Assembly: GCF_014217565.1 (NCBI RefSeq)
Contig: NZ_CP043661.1
Span: 3,224,001 to 3,288,000, forward strand
Reading direction: 5' to 3'
Source of the DNA: Kribbella qitaiheensis
GTDB lineage: Bacteria; Actinomycetota; Actinomycetes; Propionibacteriales; Kribbellaceae
Length of the DNA stretch: 64,000 bases
Shown here: positions 11,480 through 20,703 of the stretch, one piece after another
Numbering within the stretch: the first letter of the stretch is position 1
How the letters are laid out: every line of letters starts with the position of its first letter
Position numbers and translations under genes: made by a program
The notes under the pieces: generated by a model
What the model was told of the DNA's origin: nothing
Databases searched by the model: none
The model's input: the letters and a program-made list of their open reading frames with translations, nothing else

Positions 11480-12637
11480 GTGACTCTCACCCTGTTGCTC
11501 GACCCGATCGGCAGCACCGTGCTGGCCGAGGCTTGTTCGGCGTACGCGCCAGGCGGTGAGCTCAAGCTGGTCGAGAAGCTCAGACGCCGGTACGAAGCTG
11601 CTGTGGTGACCGCCGCGATTACCCAGGCGTCACTACGCCATCGGGCCGTCGCCAAGTTCGGCGCGGAGGACGCGGCACGGATGTACTTCACTCCGGATGG
11701 GTTCGAGCAGGCAACGCGTTCTACTGTCGGGAACCACCGGGCTGCACGGATCGCTGCGACGATGCCGGAGGCGTCGGTGGTCGACCTGGGCTGTGGGATC
11801 GGTGGCGACCTCATCAGCGCAGCGCGGGCCGGGCTGCGCGTCACGGGCGTCGAGCGCGACCCGGAGACGGCCGCAGCAGCACGCGCGAATCTTGCTGCGC
11901 TCGGCCTGCCGGGTGAGGTCGTCGTGGGAGACGCGGAGGCGCACGACGTCACGCAGTACGAGGTGGTCTTCGCTGACCCCGCCCGGCGGGCCGATGGGAA
12001 GCGGGTGTTCGACCACAACGCGTACTCGCCGCCGTGGTCCTTCATCAGTGCGCTCCTGGAGCGCACTGCCTGCGTCAAGGTCGCTCCGGGGATCCCGCAC
12101 GACGCCGTACCGGCAGGGGTCGAAGCGGAGTGGGTGAGCGACGCCGGTGAGGTCAAGGAGGCCGCGCTCTGGTCGGGGAAGCTGTACGGCGGTACTGCGC
12201 GTCGCGCGACGCTGTTGCCGGGTGGAGCGACAGTGGCGTCTGCGCCGGAAGCCGTCGACGGTCCGGTCGGGCGGTACATCTACGAGCCGGATGGTGCGGT
12301 GGTTCGCGCTGGGCTGGTTACTGCGGTCGCCGACGCGGTCGGTGGTTGGCTGCTGGATCTACGGATCGCTTACGTCACTGCTGATGAGTTGGTGGCGACG
12401 CCGTTGGCCTCTGCCTATGAGGTTGTCGAGGAGTTGCCGTACCGCGAGAAGGCGCTGCGGGCCTGGGTGCGCGCGGAGGGCATCGGCACGCTCGAGATCA
12501 AGAAGCGTGGGGTCGATGTGGATCCCGCCGTACTGCGTCGGCGGCTGGCGCCGAAGGGGGCGGCGAGTGCCACACTCATCGTCACCCGGATCGGGCGTGA
12601 CGCGGTCGCCTACTCGTGCCGGCGGGTCTCCGCCTGA
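11480..12637 (+). CDS. Class I SAM-dependent methyltransferase with THUMP-like C-terminal domain
   Basis: This 385-residue protein has a Rossmann methyltransferase core in the middle: motif I VVDLGCGIGGDLISAA, then VTGVERDPETAAAARAN, and the motif IV-like VVFADPARR. The last 90 residues (GTLEIKKRGVDVDPAVLRRRL and ASATLIVTRIGRDAVAYSCRR) form the THUMP-like domain that follows this methyltransferase type in actinobacteria. The substrate is unknown; an RNA target is suggested only by the domain name. The start is the GTG at 11480; the gene diverges from groES. Confidence 0.8.
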   Translation: MTLTLLLDPIGSTVLAEACSAYAPGGELKLVEKLRRRYEAAVVTAAITQASLRHRAVAKFGAEDAARMYFTPDGFEQATRSTVGNHRAARIAATMPEASVVDLGCGIGGDLISAARAGLRVTGVERDPETAAAARANLAALGLPGEVVVGDAEAHDVTQYEVVFADPARRADGKRVFDHNAYSPPWSFISALLERTACVKVAPGIPHDAVPAGVEAEWVSDAGEVKEAALWSGKLYGGTARRATLLPGGATVASAPEAVDGPVGRYIYEPDGAVVRAGLVTAVADAVGGWLLDLRIAYVTADELVATPLASAYEVVEELPYREKALRAWVRAEGIGTLEIKKRGVDVDPAVLRRRLAPKGAASATLIVTRIGRDAVAYSCRRVSA

Positions 12638-12700
12638 GAGTCGGCAACTCGCTGCTCGGCGATTTGCATTCGGAGTGTATTCGAATGTATCTTCGAACAC

Positions 12701-12802
12701 ATGAGCGAGTGCCCGGTCGACCAGCCGACGGACGAGGTGCTGCGCCCGTTGCCGCTCCCGGCCGGGCACTCGCCGCTAATCCTGTTCCGCGCCGGCGCTT
12801 GA
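12701..12802 (+). other. Possible 33-codon small ORF bracketed by an inverted repeat
   Basis: An ATG at 12701 opens 33 codons ending in TGA at 12802, just upstream of the MerR operator. Two perfect 12-base arms (GCGAGTGCCCGG at 12705-12716 and CCGGGCACTCGC at 12762-12773) flank its middle and could form a long-looped stem. No clear ribosome-binding site is seen, so this could equally be a leader or terminator structure after the methyltransferase gene. Confidence 0.2.
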
Positions 12803-12822
12803 CCTGGAGCGTGCTCTAGGTC
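12801..12822 (+). promoter_or_regulatory. MerR-type operator of the adjacent regulator gene
   Basis: The dyad GACCTGGAGC, two bases, GCTCTAGGTC (one mismatch) overlaps a CTTGAC -35-like box and ends 14 bases before the MerR start codon. MerR regulators typically bind such a dyad in a long promoter spacer and control their own gene. Confidence 0.6.
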
Positions 12823-12836
12823 GGAGGATGGAGGTC

Positions 12837-13193
12837 ATGAGTTCGTACGCACCTGCCGAAGCCTCCGAGCGCACCGGCCTGAGCCTGGACACCTTGCGGT
12901 ACTACGAACGCCTGGGCCTCTTCGGCCCGGTGCAGCGTACGTCGGGTGGTCAGCGGGTCTATACCGATCACGATGTGGCGTGGTTGGGGCTCTTGGTCTG
13001 CCTGCGCCGGGCCGGGCTGGGAATCACCGACCTGCAGAGGTTCATGGGCCGGCTGCGTGACCGCTCGAACGGCAGCGCGGACGTGGTCGAGTTGCTCGAA
13101 GGCAACCGGGACCGACTGCGAGACGAGGTCGCCAAGCTGAACCTCGCCCTCGAAGTCCTGGACGACAAGATCGCCTACTACCGCAACCACTGA
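12837..13193 (+). CDS. MerR family transcriptional regulator
   Basis: This 118-residue regulator has the winged-helix start typical of MerR (YAPAEASERTGLSLDTLRYYERLGL, then TSGGQRVYTDHDVAWLGLLVCLRRAGLGI). A coiled-coil dimerisation helix (LLEGNRDRLRDEVAKLNLALEVLDDKIAYY) ends the protein, with no C-terminal effector domain and no metal-binding cysteines. The ATG at 12837 is preferred over the one at 12828 because CGGAGG then sits nine bases upstream. Autoregulation through the dyad at 12801-12822 is likely. Its other targets are unknown. Confidence 0.85.
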   Translation: MSSYAPAEASERTGLSLDTLRYYERLGLFGPVQRTSGGQRVYTDHDVAWLGLLVCLRRAGLGITDLQRFMGRLRDRSNGSADVVELLEGNRDRLRDEVAKLNLALEVLDDKIAYYRNH

Positions 13194-13465
13194 CCCACCC
13201 CCACCGTCTCGACACCGCGTCGATGCCGGGCGGCCGGTGACGGCGAGTGTCGCCGCCGGAGCCGTCGGCTTATCGTTGGTCCAGCCGGCGGGCCGAGCTC
13301 CGGACTGACCCGGTGCCACTTCAGGTACAGCTTGGTGAGCGCTGTCTGCACCAGGTCCTCGGCCCAGTGCGCGTCGCCGGTGGTGAGCAGCCGCGCGATC
13401 CGCACCATCCGGCCACGGTGCGCGGCGACGTACGTCGAGAATTCCTGGTCTCGGTCGATGGCCAC
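13178..13465 (-). pseudogene. Truncated SigE-family ECF sigma factor remnant
   Basis: A GTG at 13465 with GAGGAG upstream starts a frame reading FSTYVAAHRGRMVRIARLLTTGDAHWAEDLVQTALTKLYLKWHRV. This is a clear region 2 of the SigE (SIG_E50-type) ECF family. After this point the homology stops and the remaining 40 residues are Arg/Pro-rich filler; region 4 is absent in all frames. The end overlaps the MerR stop on the other strand. It looks like a gene cut off by rearrangement. Confidence 0.6.
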
Positions 13466-13548
13466 GCTTCTCCTCGGATCCTTGCCGGACACTTCCTCAC
13501 CGTTCGATACCGTCCAAGCCCGCTGCCAGGTTGCACGCACCGCAGGCA

Positions 13549-16500
13549 TCAGCGCTTCACCACGTATCCACGCAGCACGGTCTGCTCCACCTTGTTGCCC
13601 TCAACGTCCTCCGCGACGGAACGCAGTGACACAGCCGCACCTCTGGGGTTGTCCACCTCCGCACGCCAGCCGTCCCCGACCTGATGCACCGTCGCAGCCC
13701 GCCAGGTCTTACCGTCGTCGGTGGAGACGTCGACGGTCAGGTTCTTCACGCGGACCGCCGGGGCGCCCGGCTGACGCTGGACGGAGACCGGGACGACGAA
13801 CCTGGATCCTGCTTGTGCCTGGTTGTGATCGTCCAGCGGCGGCGTGAAGTTCACCGCCATGAAGGGCAGCGCCGCGGAGCCGTCGACGTGGGCGGACCGG
13901 AAAGTCCAGGCCGTCTCGACAGTGGTCGACCGCTGGCTCCACGGCGTCTCCACTCGCGTCTCGAGCCGGTACGACGCGCCGGCAGGCGGCACGTCGGCCG
14001 CTACGTAGGCTGCCCGGGGCCAGTCCACGACCAGCTCGCCGTCGCGGTACAGCTTGGCCGATCCGGACGGGAGCTTCGGTTCGTTCACGTGCAGCGGATT
14101 GCTGTCCGACCGCAAGCTCAGGCCGAGGATCAGCTGGTCGCCCACTCGCCGGGCGCCGCGCGCGAGCCCGTTCGGCATGATCGGAGGTGAGATCAACCGC
14201 GGCCCGAAGACCCCCTTGTTCCACTGCTGCTGGTAGGTCCGGCCAGGACGGTAGACCGACCGCTCCGAGTCGAACAGCCACGGCCCGGCCGAGGAGCCGT
14301 CCGCAGCCCGCGCGACGAAGGTCGAGGACCACGCCAATCCGTGCGTCAGGTAGTACTCGGTCCGCCGGAACGGCAGCGTGCTAACCAGCTCCCGTGCATC
14401 GGTAGTCGGTACTGCGTAGTCGAGCGTCGCGTCGGCCGGGTGGGGCCAGTGCATGGTCTTGCCCTCATCAGGCACGTCCGTGTCGACCGCGTAGGCGCCG
14501 TTCACCGTCGCGAAGTCCTGCTGCCGAGGGTTCAACTGGACGCCGTCCAGGACTTGGCCGAGCCGGTAGGCGGCCACGTTGTACTCGTACGGGCTGTTCG
14601 CGAAGTCTCCGGCCGGACCGGGCTCGGCGAAACGGGCGTAGGCAATGCTGACGACGTCGGTGCTGGGCGCAGGCGGGCCGAGATCGGTGACGTAGATCGG
14701 GTGCTCGGCGTCACCGGGCTGGAAGTATGTCAGCGCAGAGCCGGGTCCGCGGTGGACGTCCCGGGCCACCACCAGGTTCTGCTCCATCAACCGGGCCGTG
14801 GCCTTGGGCACCGACATTGCGAGCGGCTTGGCCTTCCGGGCGTCGAGGGTGAGCGCGCTCTCGGTACCGATGGTCAGGACCGAGTGCATCAGCAACGTCC
14901 AGTCGTTGCCGGTCACCGTGCTGAAGTCCGCAACCGTGTAGTCGCCGGGCGGCAGCCGGAGGGTGGCCGTTGGGGTTCCCGCGCCGTACAGGTAGCCGCC
15001 GCAGTACAGGTCGGTACCGCAGTCACCGATCCGGTCGAAGAACGTGAGGTGCTCGCGGGGAGCCTTGCCGTCCCGGCCGATGGTCGTCACCTCGACGGGG
15101 TACATCTCCGTCTCCTTCTCCACCCCGACCGGGACGCTCACCGTCGTACCGTCCGTACTGGCGACCAACTGTCCGCTGAACCGCCCGGCCGGAACTGTCC
15201 CGGACCTGGTGTCCGCTGTGACGGTCGCCTCTGCGGTCCCGCCCGCCGGTACGACGAGTCGCTGCGGCGAGACCGTGAACAGGCCGGCCGGGTTGCCGGC
15301 GATCCGCAGCTCGAGGTCGAGCGTCACCGGGGTGTCGGCCGAGTTGCGGTAGGCGATGGTCTTGGTCTGGACGGGATCGTCCTCGTGCGGCCAGCGTGCC
15401 AGTCCGAAGCTGAGACTTGCAGGCGTGGCCGTCACCTGCTGCTTGATCGCCCGGGCGACGTCGATCCGGCCGGCGCCCTGGTCGAACGCCCCCGATCCCC
15501 CCGCGGGCTTGGCCGAACCCGTCAAGACCGCCTTGACCTGAGCGCCGGTCCAGTCCGGGTGCTGCTGAAGGAGGATCGCCGCGGCACCGGCCACGTGTGG
15601 CGTGGCCATCGACGTACCGGACAGGGAGACGTAGTGGTCACCGACCGGGGTCCCGGCTTCGGTGCCGGCCGCCTTGGCCGCGACGATGTCGACTCCCGGA
15701 GCGGTGACGTCGGGTTTGACCAGCCCGTCGCTGGTCGCGCCGCGACCGCTGAAATCAGCCAGAACGTCCTGCTTGTCCACCGCGCCGACAGTCAATGCGG
15801 ATGCGGCGCTGCCTGGGGAGTCGATCGTGCCCCCGCCACCCTGATGCCCACTGTTGCCCGCGGCGACCACGAACAGCGTGCCGTGCTGGGCCGACAGCGC
15901 GTTGACCGCCTGCTCCAGCGGATCGTCGCCCGGTGCGTCGGCGCTGCCGAGGCTGAGGTTGACCACCGCGGCCTGCTGCTCGACGGCAGCCCATTCCATC
16001 CCGGCCAGGATCGCGTCCTCCGGGCAATCCTGCTCGAGGCACACCTTGGCGTCGAGCAGCCGGGCATCCGGCGCGACCCCGCGGTAGCCGCCGCCGGACG
16101 CGGCGCCGGTGCCGGTGATCGTCGAGGCGACATGGGTTCCGTGCCCGACCTGATCACCCGCCGGAGCGTCGACGAAGTTCTTCGCGGCGGCGACCTTGCC
16201 GATCAGGTCCGGGTGCTGCGCGTCGATGCCGGTGTCGACGACCGCCACCGTGACACCACGACCGGTCAGCCCCGCCGACCAGGCCGCCGGCGCTCCGATC
16301 TGCGGCACGCTCTTGTCCAGCGTGGGATGCCGGAGGCCGTTCAGCCAGACCTTGCCGACCTCCGCGCGCAGGGTGCCGGCGCCGGACAGGGATTTCCAGA
16401 ACGTGACCGCGTCCCGCTTCGACTCCTGGACCGAGAAGGCGCCGATGCTGGGAAGCTCTCGGCGCCCACTCCCGCCTGCCAGCGTGACCGCTGCCGAGCG

Positions 16501-16890
16501 AGCCGCCGCGGTGCGCTGCACGATCAGGGGCAACTGCGGCCGCCGGGTGTCGTCGTACCCGGACCGGATCAGCTCCGTCACGTCGAACAGACGCGGGTCG
16601 AGCTTGCCCGCCGCGAGCAGACTGACGGCGTCCAGCGGGATCACTCGGACGCGGCCGGCCTCGGTGGTGATCCGGAAGCGCATCGCGGCTCGCTCCGGCG
16701 CCGGGGTCACCTTCGGGGGCGCACCCGGTATGACGTCGACCTTGTCGCCGGTGATCAGGGTGACTGTCCCTCCCAGTTCTCCGGCAACCCGTGGACCAGC
16801 GGTGGAACGGGCCACCGCCGGACGACCGGGAACGACCAGCAAACTGCTGACCAACCCGATCGTGAGCAACGTCGTCGCGGGCCTACGCAT
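13549..16890 (-). CDS. Secreted S8 family serine peptidase (subtilase), 1113 residues
   Basis: The N-terminus has a Sec signal peptide (MRRPATTLLTIGLVSSLLVVPGRPAVA). A propeptide of about 160 residues precedes the subtilisin domain, in which the triad is visible: Asp in VAVVDTGIDAQHPDL, His in GHGTHVASTITG and Ser in LSGTSMATPHVAGAA, with the oxyanion Asn in VVAAGNSGHQGG. The C-terminal half, about 620 residues, is a beta-rich extension with Fn3/inhibitor-like repeats, as in large actinomycete extracellular subtilases. It probably digests extracellular protein. It is monocistronic, with a 400-bp upstream gap. Confidence 0.92.
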   Translation of the reverse strand: MRRPATTLLTIGLVSSLLVVPGRPAVARSTAGPRVAGELGGTVTLITGDKVDVIPGAPPKVTPAPERAAMRFRITTEAGRVRVIPLDAVSLLAAGKLDPRLFDVTELIRSGYDDTRRPQLPLIVQRTAAARSAAVTLAGGSGRRELPSIGAFSVQESKRDAVTFWKSLSGAGTLRAEVGKVWLNGLRHPTLDKSVPQIGAPAAWSAGLTGRGVTVAVVDTGIDAQHPDLIGKVAAAKNFVDAPAGDQVGHGTHVASTITGTGAASGGGYRGVAPDARLLDAKVCLEQDCPEDAILAGMEWAAVEQQAAVVNLSLGSADAPGDDPLEQAVNALSAQHGTLFVVAAGNSGHQGGGGTIDSPGSAASALTVGAVDKQDVLADFSGRGATSDGLVKPDVTAPGVDIVAAKAAGTEAGTPVGDHYVSLSGTSMATPHVAGAAAILLQQHPDWTGAQVKAVLTGSAKPAGGSGAFDQGAGRIDVARAIKQQVTATPASLSFGLARWPHEDDPVQTKTIAYRNSADTPVTLDLELRIAGNPAGLFTVSPQRLVVPAGGTAEATVTADTRSGTVPAGRFSGQLVASTDGTTVSVPVGVEKETEMYPVEVTTIGRDGKAPREHLTFFDRIGDCGTDLYCGGYLYGAGTPTATLRLPPGDYTVADFSTVTGNDWTLLMHSVLTIGTESALTLDARKAKPLAMSVPKATARLMEQNLVVARDVHRGPGSALTYFQPGDAEHPIYVTDLGPPAPSTDVVSIAYARFAEPGPAGDFANSPYEYNVAAYRLGQVLDGVQLNPRQQDFATVNGAYAVDTDVPDEGKTMHWPHPADATLDYAVPTTDARELVSTLPFRRTEYYLTHGLAWSSTFVARAADGSSAGPWLFDSERSVYRPGRTYQQQWNKGVFGPRLISPPIMPNGLARGARRVGDQLILGLSLRSDSNPLHVNEPKLPSGSAKLYRDGELVVDWPRAAYVAADVPPAGASYRLETRVETPWSQRSTTVETAWTFRSAHVDGSAALPFMAVNFTPPLDDHNQAQAGSRFVVPVSVQRQPGAPAVRVKNLTVDVSTDDGKTWRAATVHQVGDGWRAEVDNPRGAAVSLRSVAEDVEGNKVEQTVLRGYVVKR

Positions 16891-17287
16891 GGGCGAACTC
16901 CTCAGGTAGCGGCGTCTTGTCTGTTAACTACCGGCCAACGCACTCGCCGGGTTGCACGGCTGCCTGGGGTCTTGGTAGCCGGAGAGCTGTCACTGGGCGC
17001 GGGGACTGTCCTGTTAGCCGGCTACCGACGGCAACGGGTGCCCTTCGGAATCGCGGCCACGACGAACACCACGACCGGATGAGAACTGAGCCCAGAAACG
17101 GCATCGGGGACTGAGTCGACTACAGGCTCAGGATGTCCACGATCGGCGATCCTCCCGGACCCCGAAGGCCCAGCGCGCCCCTGCCGTTGCCGCTGCTGAC
17201 ACGTCCCTGACCGACACCCTTAGAACCCAGAGCGCGCGCCGGCCACCTCAGAACCCGAGCACCAGTTCGGACTCAGCGACCGGACGT
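16891..17287. other. Intergenic region upstream of the subtilase
   Basis: No credible gene was seen in these 397 bases. They presumably contain the subtilase promoter and the 3' region of the hydrolase at 17288-18073, but I find no clear promoter boxes or strong hairpin. Confidence 0.5.
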
Positions 17288-18073
17288 CTACCAGTGGGTC
17301 AGGCGGGAGCCGAGGCGGGCTCGGGCGATCGAGGCGATGCCTGAGGCGATCGGCGTGGGCCGCGTCCAGGCCGGCAGTGGGTCGCTGCGGTTCGGGTCGG
17401 TGCTCACGGCCTCGCAGGCCGGGGAATCACCGAGGGCAGCCCTGGTGAACCGGCCGACGAGAGTGTTCCAGTCGCCGGCCCGATGGAGCATCGCGTGCTT
17501 CTCACCCTCGAGGGTCAACATGGCGACCGGGATCCCGCCGGTCCGGAGGCGCCGGGCATAGGCCGCGGTCTGGCGCGGATCGGTGATGCGGTCGAGCGTG
17601 CCGTGCGCGAAAGCGACCAGGCCGCGCAGCTGGACGAGCGGTTCGTTCGGCGGCAGCCAGGGCGCCAGCCCGAGCACCCCCGAGACCAGCGGATGATTGC
17701 CAGCAGCAACTACTGCGCGGCCGCCCATCGAGTGGCCGATCAGCACCACCCGGCGGATGCGCGCCGGCAGCATGCCCAGCACGGTCCGAAGGTCCGCCGC
17801 CGGCGAGGCCGCAGGGCCGTTCCAGCCACGGTACCGATATCGCATCAGGCCGACGGCGGCGGTCGGCGCGGCAGCTCGGGCCGTCACCGCGAACGGCCAC
17901 ATGCGCAGCAGCGGCGCGCGCCACGCATGCGGATCGTCGAACGAGTCGACCACCCCGCCGTGCGCGAGCAGGACGAGATCCGTCGCCGCCGCCGGCGCGG
18001 CCAGCAGGTCGATGCCTGGTGAACGCACGAGCTGCTGCTCGTCTCCTCCGCGCTGAGCGGCCTTCCGGGTCAT
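17288..18073 (-). CDS. Alpha/beta hydrolase (dienelactone hydrolase-like)
   Basis: This 261-residue hydrolase has the oxyanion-region strand LVLLAHGGVVDSFDD, the nucleophile elbow VVLIGHSMGGRAVV, an acid region (FAHGTLDRITDPRQ) and a catalytic His in LEGEKHAMLHRAGDW. There is no signal peptide. It is last in the alr-tsaE-tsaB-rimI-tsaD-GNAT operon; its ATG overlaps the GNAT stop by four bases. Its link to tRNA modification is only positional. Confidence 0.7.
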   Translation of the reverse strand: MTRKAAQRGGDEQQLVRSPGIDLLAAPAAATDLVLLAHGGVVDSFDDPHAWRAPLLRMWPFAVTARAAAPTAAVGLMRYRYRGWNGPAASPAADLRTVLGMLPARIRRVVLIGHSMGGRAVVAAGNHPLVSGVLGLAPWLPPNEPLVQLRGLVAFAHGTLDRITDPRQTAAYARRLRTGGIPVAMLTLEGEKHAMLHRAGDWNTLVGRFTRAALGDSPACEAVSTDPNRSDPLPAWTRPTPIASGIASIARARLGSRLTHW

Positions 18074-18537
18074 GCCTGATTGTTCCCGACTGTCTCGGCG
18101 TACAGGTCGGCGGCGGCCCGTTGGGCGACGAGGAAGCGGCTCGGATCGGCGAGACCCTCGAAGCCGTACGAGCGGTAGAGGCCGTGCGCGTCGGCCGTCG
18201 CCAGCATCGTCCGGCGCAAACCCTGCAACTCCGGATGGTCCAGAAGGGTCGACACGACAAAGCGGCCGAGCCCCTGACCCTGATGCGACGGAAGCACGAA
18301 GACGTCGGCGATCCAGGCGAAGGTGGCTCGGTCCGTCACCGCGCGGGCGAACGCGACCTGGGCGCCGTCCGGCGCATAGACGCCGACCACGATCGAGTTC
18401 GCGATCGCCCGGGCCACCACCTCGCGCGGGACGCCCGGCGACCAGTACGCCGTACGCAGGTAGCCGTGCACCACGTCCAGATCGACCCGCCCGGCGTCAT
18501 CGTCAGCGACGAACCCCGCGGGATTCTCGCGCCGCAT
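18070..18537 (-). CDS. GNAT family N-acetyltransferase
   Basis: This 155-residue protein has the acetyl-CoA binding signature FVLPSHQGQGLGRFVVSTLL and a following LYRSYGFEGLADP, typical of GNAT motifs A and B. The ATG at 18537 overlaps the tsaD stop (TGATG), so it is co-translated with tsaD. The acceptor substrate is not predictable. It differs from the RimI homologue two genes upstream. Confidence 0.75.
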   Translation of the reverse strand: MRRENPAGFVADDDAGRVDLDVVHGYLRTAYWSPGVPREVVARAIANSIVVGVYAPDGAQVAFARAVTDRATFAWIADVFVLPSHQGQGLGRFVVSTLLDHPELQGLRRTMLATADAHGLYRSYGFEGLADPSRFLVAQRAAADLYAETVGNNQA

Positions 18538-19589
18538 CAGTTGAGCACCGTGGTGATCGGCATCGACGAGTCGGCCGGCAGGTCCAGTGGGGATGGTGCC
18601 TTGCCGGCGCGGACCAGTTCTGAGCCGAGGGCGGCGACCATTGCTCCGTTGTCGGTGCACAGCCCGGGTCGCGGCACGCGAACGGCGATTCCGGCTTCTG
18701 TGCAACGCTCTTCGGCCATCGCGCGCAGTCGCGAGTTGGCCGCGACGCCGCCGCCGATCAGCAGGTGTTCGTAGCCCCGGTCCTTGCACGCATCGATCGC
18801 CTTACGGGTCAGCACGTCGCAGACCGCTTCCTGGAACGCGGCGGCAATGTGGTTGATCGGCACGTCCTCGCCATCGCGGCGGCGGGCCTCGACCCATCGC
18901 GCGACGGCGGTCTTCAGCCCGGAGAAGGAGAAGTCGAAGCGGTGCTGCTCGAGGTCGCGCTGACCCGTCAGCCCTCGCGGGAACTTCACGTAGAGCCGAT
19001 CACCGCCGTCCTGTGCCGCTTTGTCGATATATGGACCTCCGGGGAACGGCAGGCCCAGCACCCGCGCGACCTTGTCGAACGCCTCCCCCGCGGCGTCGTC
19101 GATGGTCGAACCCATCGGCAGTACTCCGTCGGTGATGTCCTCGACGGCCAGCAGCGACGAGTGCCCACCGGACACCAGCATCGCCACGCAGCCCTTCGGG
19201 AGGTCGCCGTGTTCCAAGGTGTCGACGGCGACATGCGCGGCGAGGTGATTCACGCCGTACAAGGGCTTTTCGAGCGACAGCGCGAGACCCTTCGCGGCAG
19301 CGACTCCGACCAGCAGGGCGCCGGCGAGACCAGGGCCGCTGGTCACCGCGACGGCGTCGACGTCGGAGGGTTTGATCCCGGCCGTCTCGCAGGCGCGGCG
19401 GATCGTCGGAACCATCGCCTCCAGGTGGGCGCGGCTGGCGACCTCCGGTACGACGCCGCCGAAGCGGGCGTGTTCCTCGACGCTGGACGCGATCGCGTCG
19501 GCGAGCAGGGTCTGCCCGCGGACGATGCCGACCCCGGTCTCGTCGCACGACGTCTCGATGCCCAGGATCAGCGGCTCGTTCTCACTCAT
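18537..19589 (-). CDS. tsaD: tRNA N6-adenosine threonylcarbamoyltransferase TsaD
   Basis: TsaD transfers the threonylcarbamoyl group from TC-AMP to A37 of ANN-decoding tRNAs, together with TsaB and TsaE. The 350-residue sequence has the ASKHA-fold start [17 protein letters not shown], the metal-binding [10 protein letters not shown], the phosphate loop [10 protein letters not shown] and the C-terminal CTDNGAMVA. The ATG at 19589 follows AGGAGGACC, a strong ribosome-binding site. It overlaps rimI by 8 bases at its start and the downstream GNAT gene by one base. Confidence 0.96.
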   Translation of the reverse strand: MSENEPLILGIETSCDETGVGIVRGQTLLADAIASSVEEHARFGGVVPEVASRAHLEAMVPTIRRACETAGIKPSDVDAVAVTSGPGLAGALLVGVAAAKGLALSLEKPLYGVNHLAAHVAVDTLEHGDLPKGCVAMLVSGGHSSLLAVEDITDGVLPMGSTIDDAAGEAFDKVARVLGLPFPGGPYIDKAAQDGGDRLYVKFPRGLTGQRDLEQHRFDFSFSGLKTAVARWVEARRRDGEDVPINHIAAAFQEAVCDVLTRKAIDACKDRGYEHLLIGGGVAANSRLRAMAEERCTEAGIAVRVPRPGLCTDNGAMVAALGSELVRAGKAPSPLDLPADSSMPITTVLN

Positions 19590-20034
19590 GGTCCTCCTGC
19601 CACCGCATGATGACGGCGTCCTCGCCGCCGGCGTAGTACCCGCGCCGGCGACTGATCTCGGTGAATCCGAACCCGCGGTACAGCTCCGCCGCGGATTCGT
19701 TGCTCTCAGCAACTTCCAGTAGAACGGTCCGGCCCGCGCACCGCTGCAAGGCGGCGGACATCAGTTGCCGGCCGATCCCCGTACGCCGTTCCGCCGGGTT
19801 GACCGCGATCCGCAGCAGATCCACGGGGTCCTCGGTCGCCGACGGAACCAGCAGTACGACGTATCCAACAACCTCACCCTCATCAGCAACCAGGATCACC
19901 CGATCCTGATCCAGCCGGGAGAACTCCTCAGCCCAGGCAACCGCACTCCAGCTCCCACTGGAGAAGCAGAGTTGGTCCAGGTCGGCAACCAGTCCCAGGT
20001 CTTCCGAACCGGCCGGGCGGATGTTGGGTCTCAT
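19582..20034 (-). CDS. rimI: Ribosomal protein S18-alanine N-acetyltransferase RimI
   Basis: This 150-residue GNAT enzyme carries [20 protein letters not shown] (acetyl-CoA site) and [29 protein letters not shown], the C-terminal signature shared by RimI proteins. Position between tsaB and tsaD is the standard bacterial order and supports RimI over a general GNAT. The ATG at 20034 overlaps the tsaB stop by four bases. Confidence 0.85.
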   Translation of the reverse strand: MRPNIRPAGSEDLGLVADLDQLCFSSGSWSAVAWAEEFSRLDQDRVILVADEGEVVGYVVLLVPSATEDPVDLLRIAVNPAERRTGIGRQLMSAALQRCAGRTVLLEVAESNESAAELYRGFGFTEISRRRGYYAGGEDAVIMRWQEDHE

Positions 20035-20702
20035 TTGGGGAGGACGCTTTTGGGGCCGCCGGACATGGTGACATCGGGGCGGCGGAGGTAGAGCGGGTCG
20101 GGGGCAACGATCGGCAGCAAGCCTGTTGCCACGCCGAGCGCGAGCACTTCGGCCGATGGGTACTCGATGACCTCGGCGGACTCGCCGCGGCCGAGCGCTT
20201 CGGCGTACAGGGTGATGCCTCGGCCCGTGATGGGCAGACCGGACAGGACGTGGGCGACGTCTGCGGGCCGGTCGACGGCCGGGCCCTCGATGCGGCGACG
20301 GCTGCCGTCTGCGGCAGGGCTGTCGTACAGAGCCCAGTAGATCTCCTTGCGCCGAGCATCGGTCGCGACCGCGACGGGCTGGTCGACAGGAGACTGCAGG
20401 GCCAGGATGTCGAGGCTGCACACCCCTGCGAGCTCGATCCCGAGCACGTCGGCCATCGTCCGCGCGGTGACGAGTCCGACCCGCAGACCGGTGAACGGCC
20501 CCGGCCCGACGCCGACCGCGATCTTCGTCAGATCACGTGGCGTAAAGCCGGCTGACGCGAGCGCGGCAGCAATCGCCGGCGCGAGCAACTCGCCATGCCG
20601 CAAAGCATCAACGGTCGACGACGAGGCAAGCACCTCACCGGTCACAGGATCGGCCAACGCAACAGTCACAGCGGCACTGGACGTATCAAAAGCAAGCAGC
20701 AT
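20031..20702 (-). CDS. tsaB: tRNA threonylcarbamoyladenosine biosynthesis protein TsaB
   Basis: This 223-residue ASKHA-fold protein begins MLLAFDTSSAAVTVAL and has the diagnostic IAVGVGPGPFTGLRVGL. TsaB is the scaffold partner of TsaD in the t6A complex and lacks catalytic residues of its own. The start lies one base from the TsaE-fusion stop. Confidence 0.93.
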   Translation of the reverse strand: MLLAFDTSSAAVTVALADPVTGEVLASSSTVDALRHGELLAPAIAAALASAGFTPRDLTKIAVGVGPGPFTGLRVGLVTARTMADVLGIELAGVCSLDILALQSPVDQPVAVATDARRKEIYWALYDSPAADGSRRRIEGPAVDRPADVAHVLSGLPITGRGITLYAEALGRGESAEVIEYPSAEVLALGVATGLLPIVAPDPLYLRRPDVTMSGGPKSVLPK

Positions 20703-20703
20703 T

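Noticed and set aside
14341..17082. Very long open frame on the plus strand opposite the subtilase
   Set aside because: Arg/Gly/Asp-rich low-information sequence without domain motifs. It mirrors the codon bias of the real minus-strand gene.
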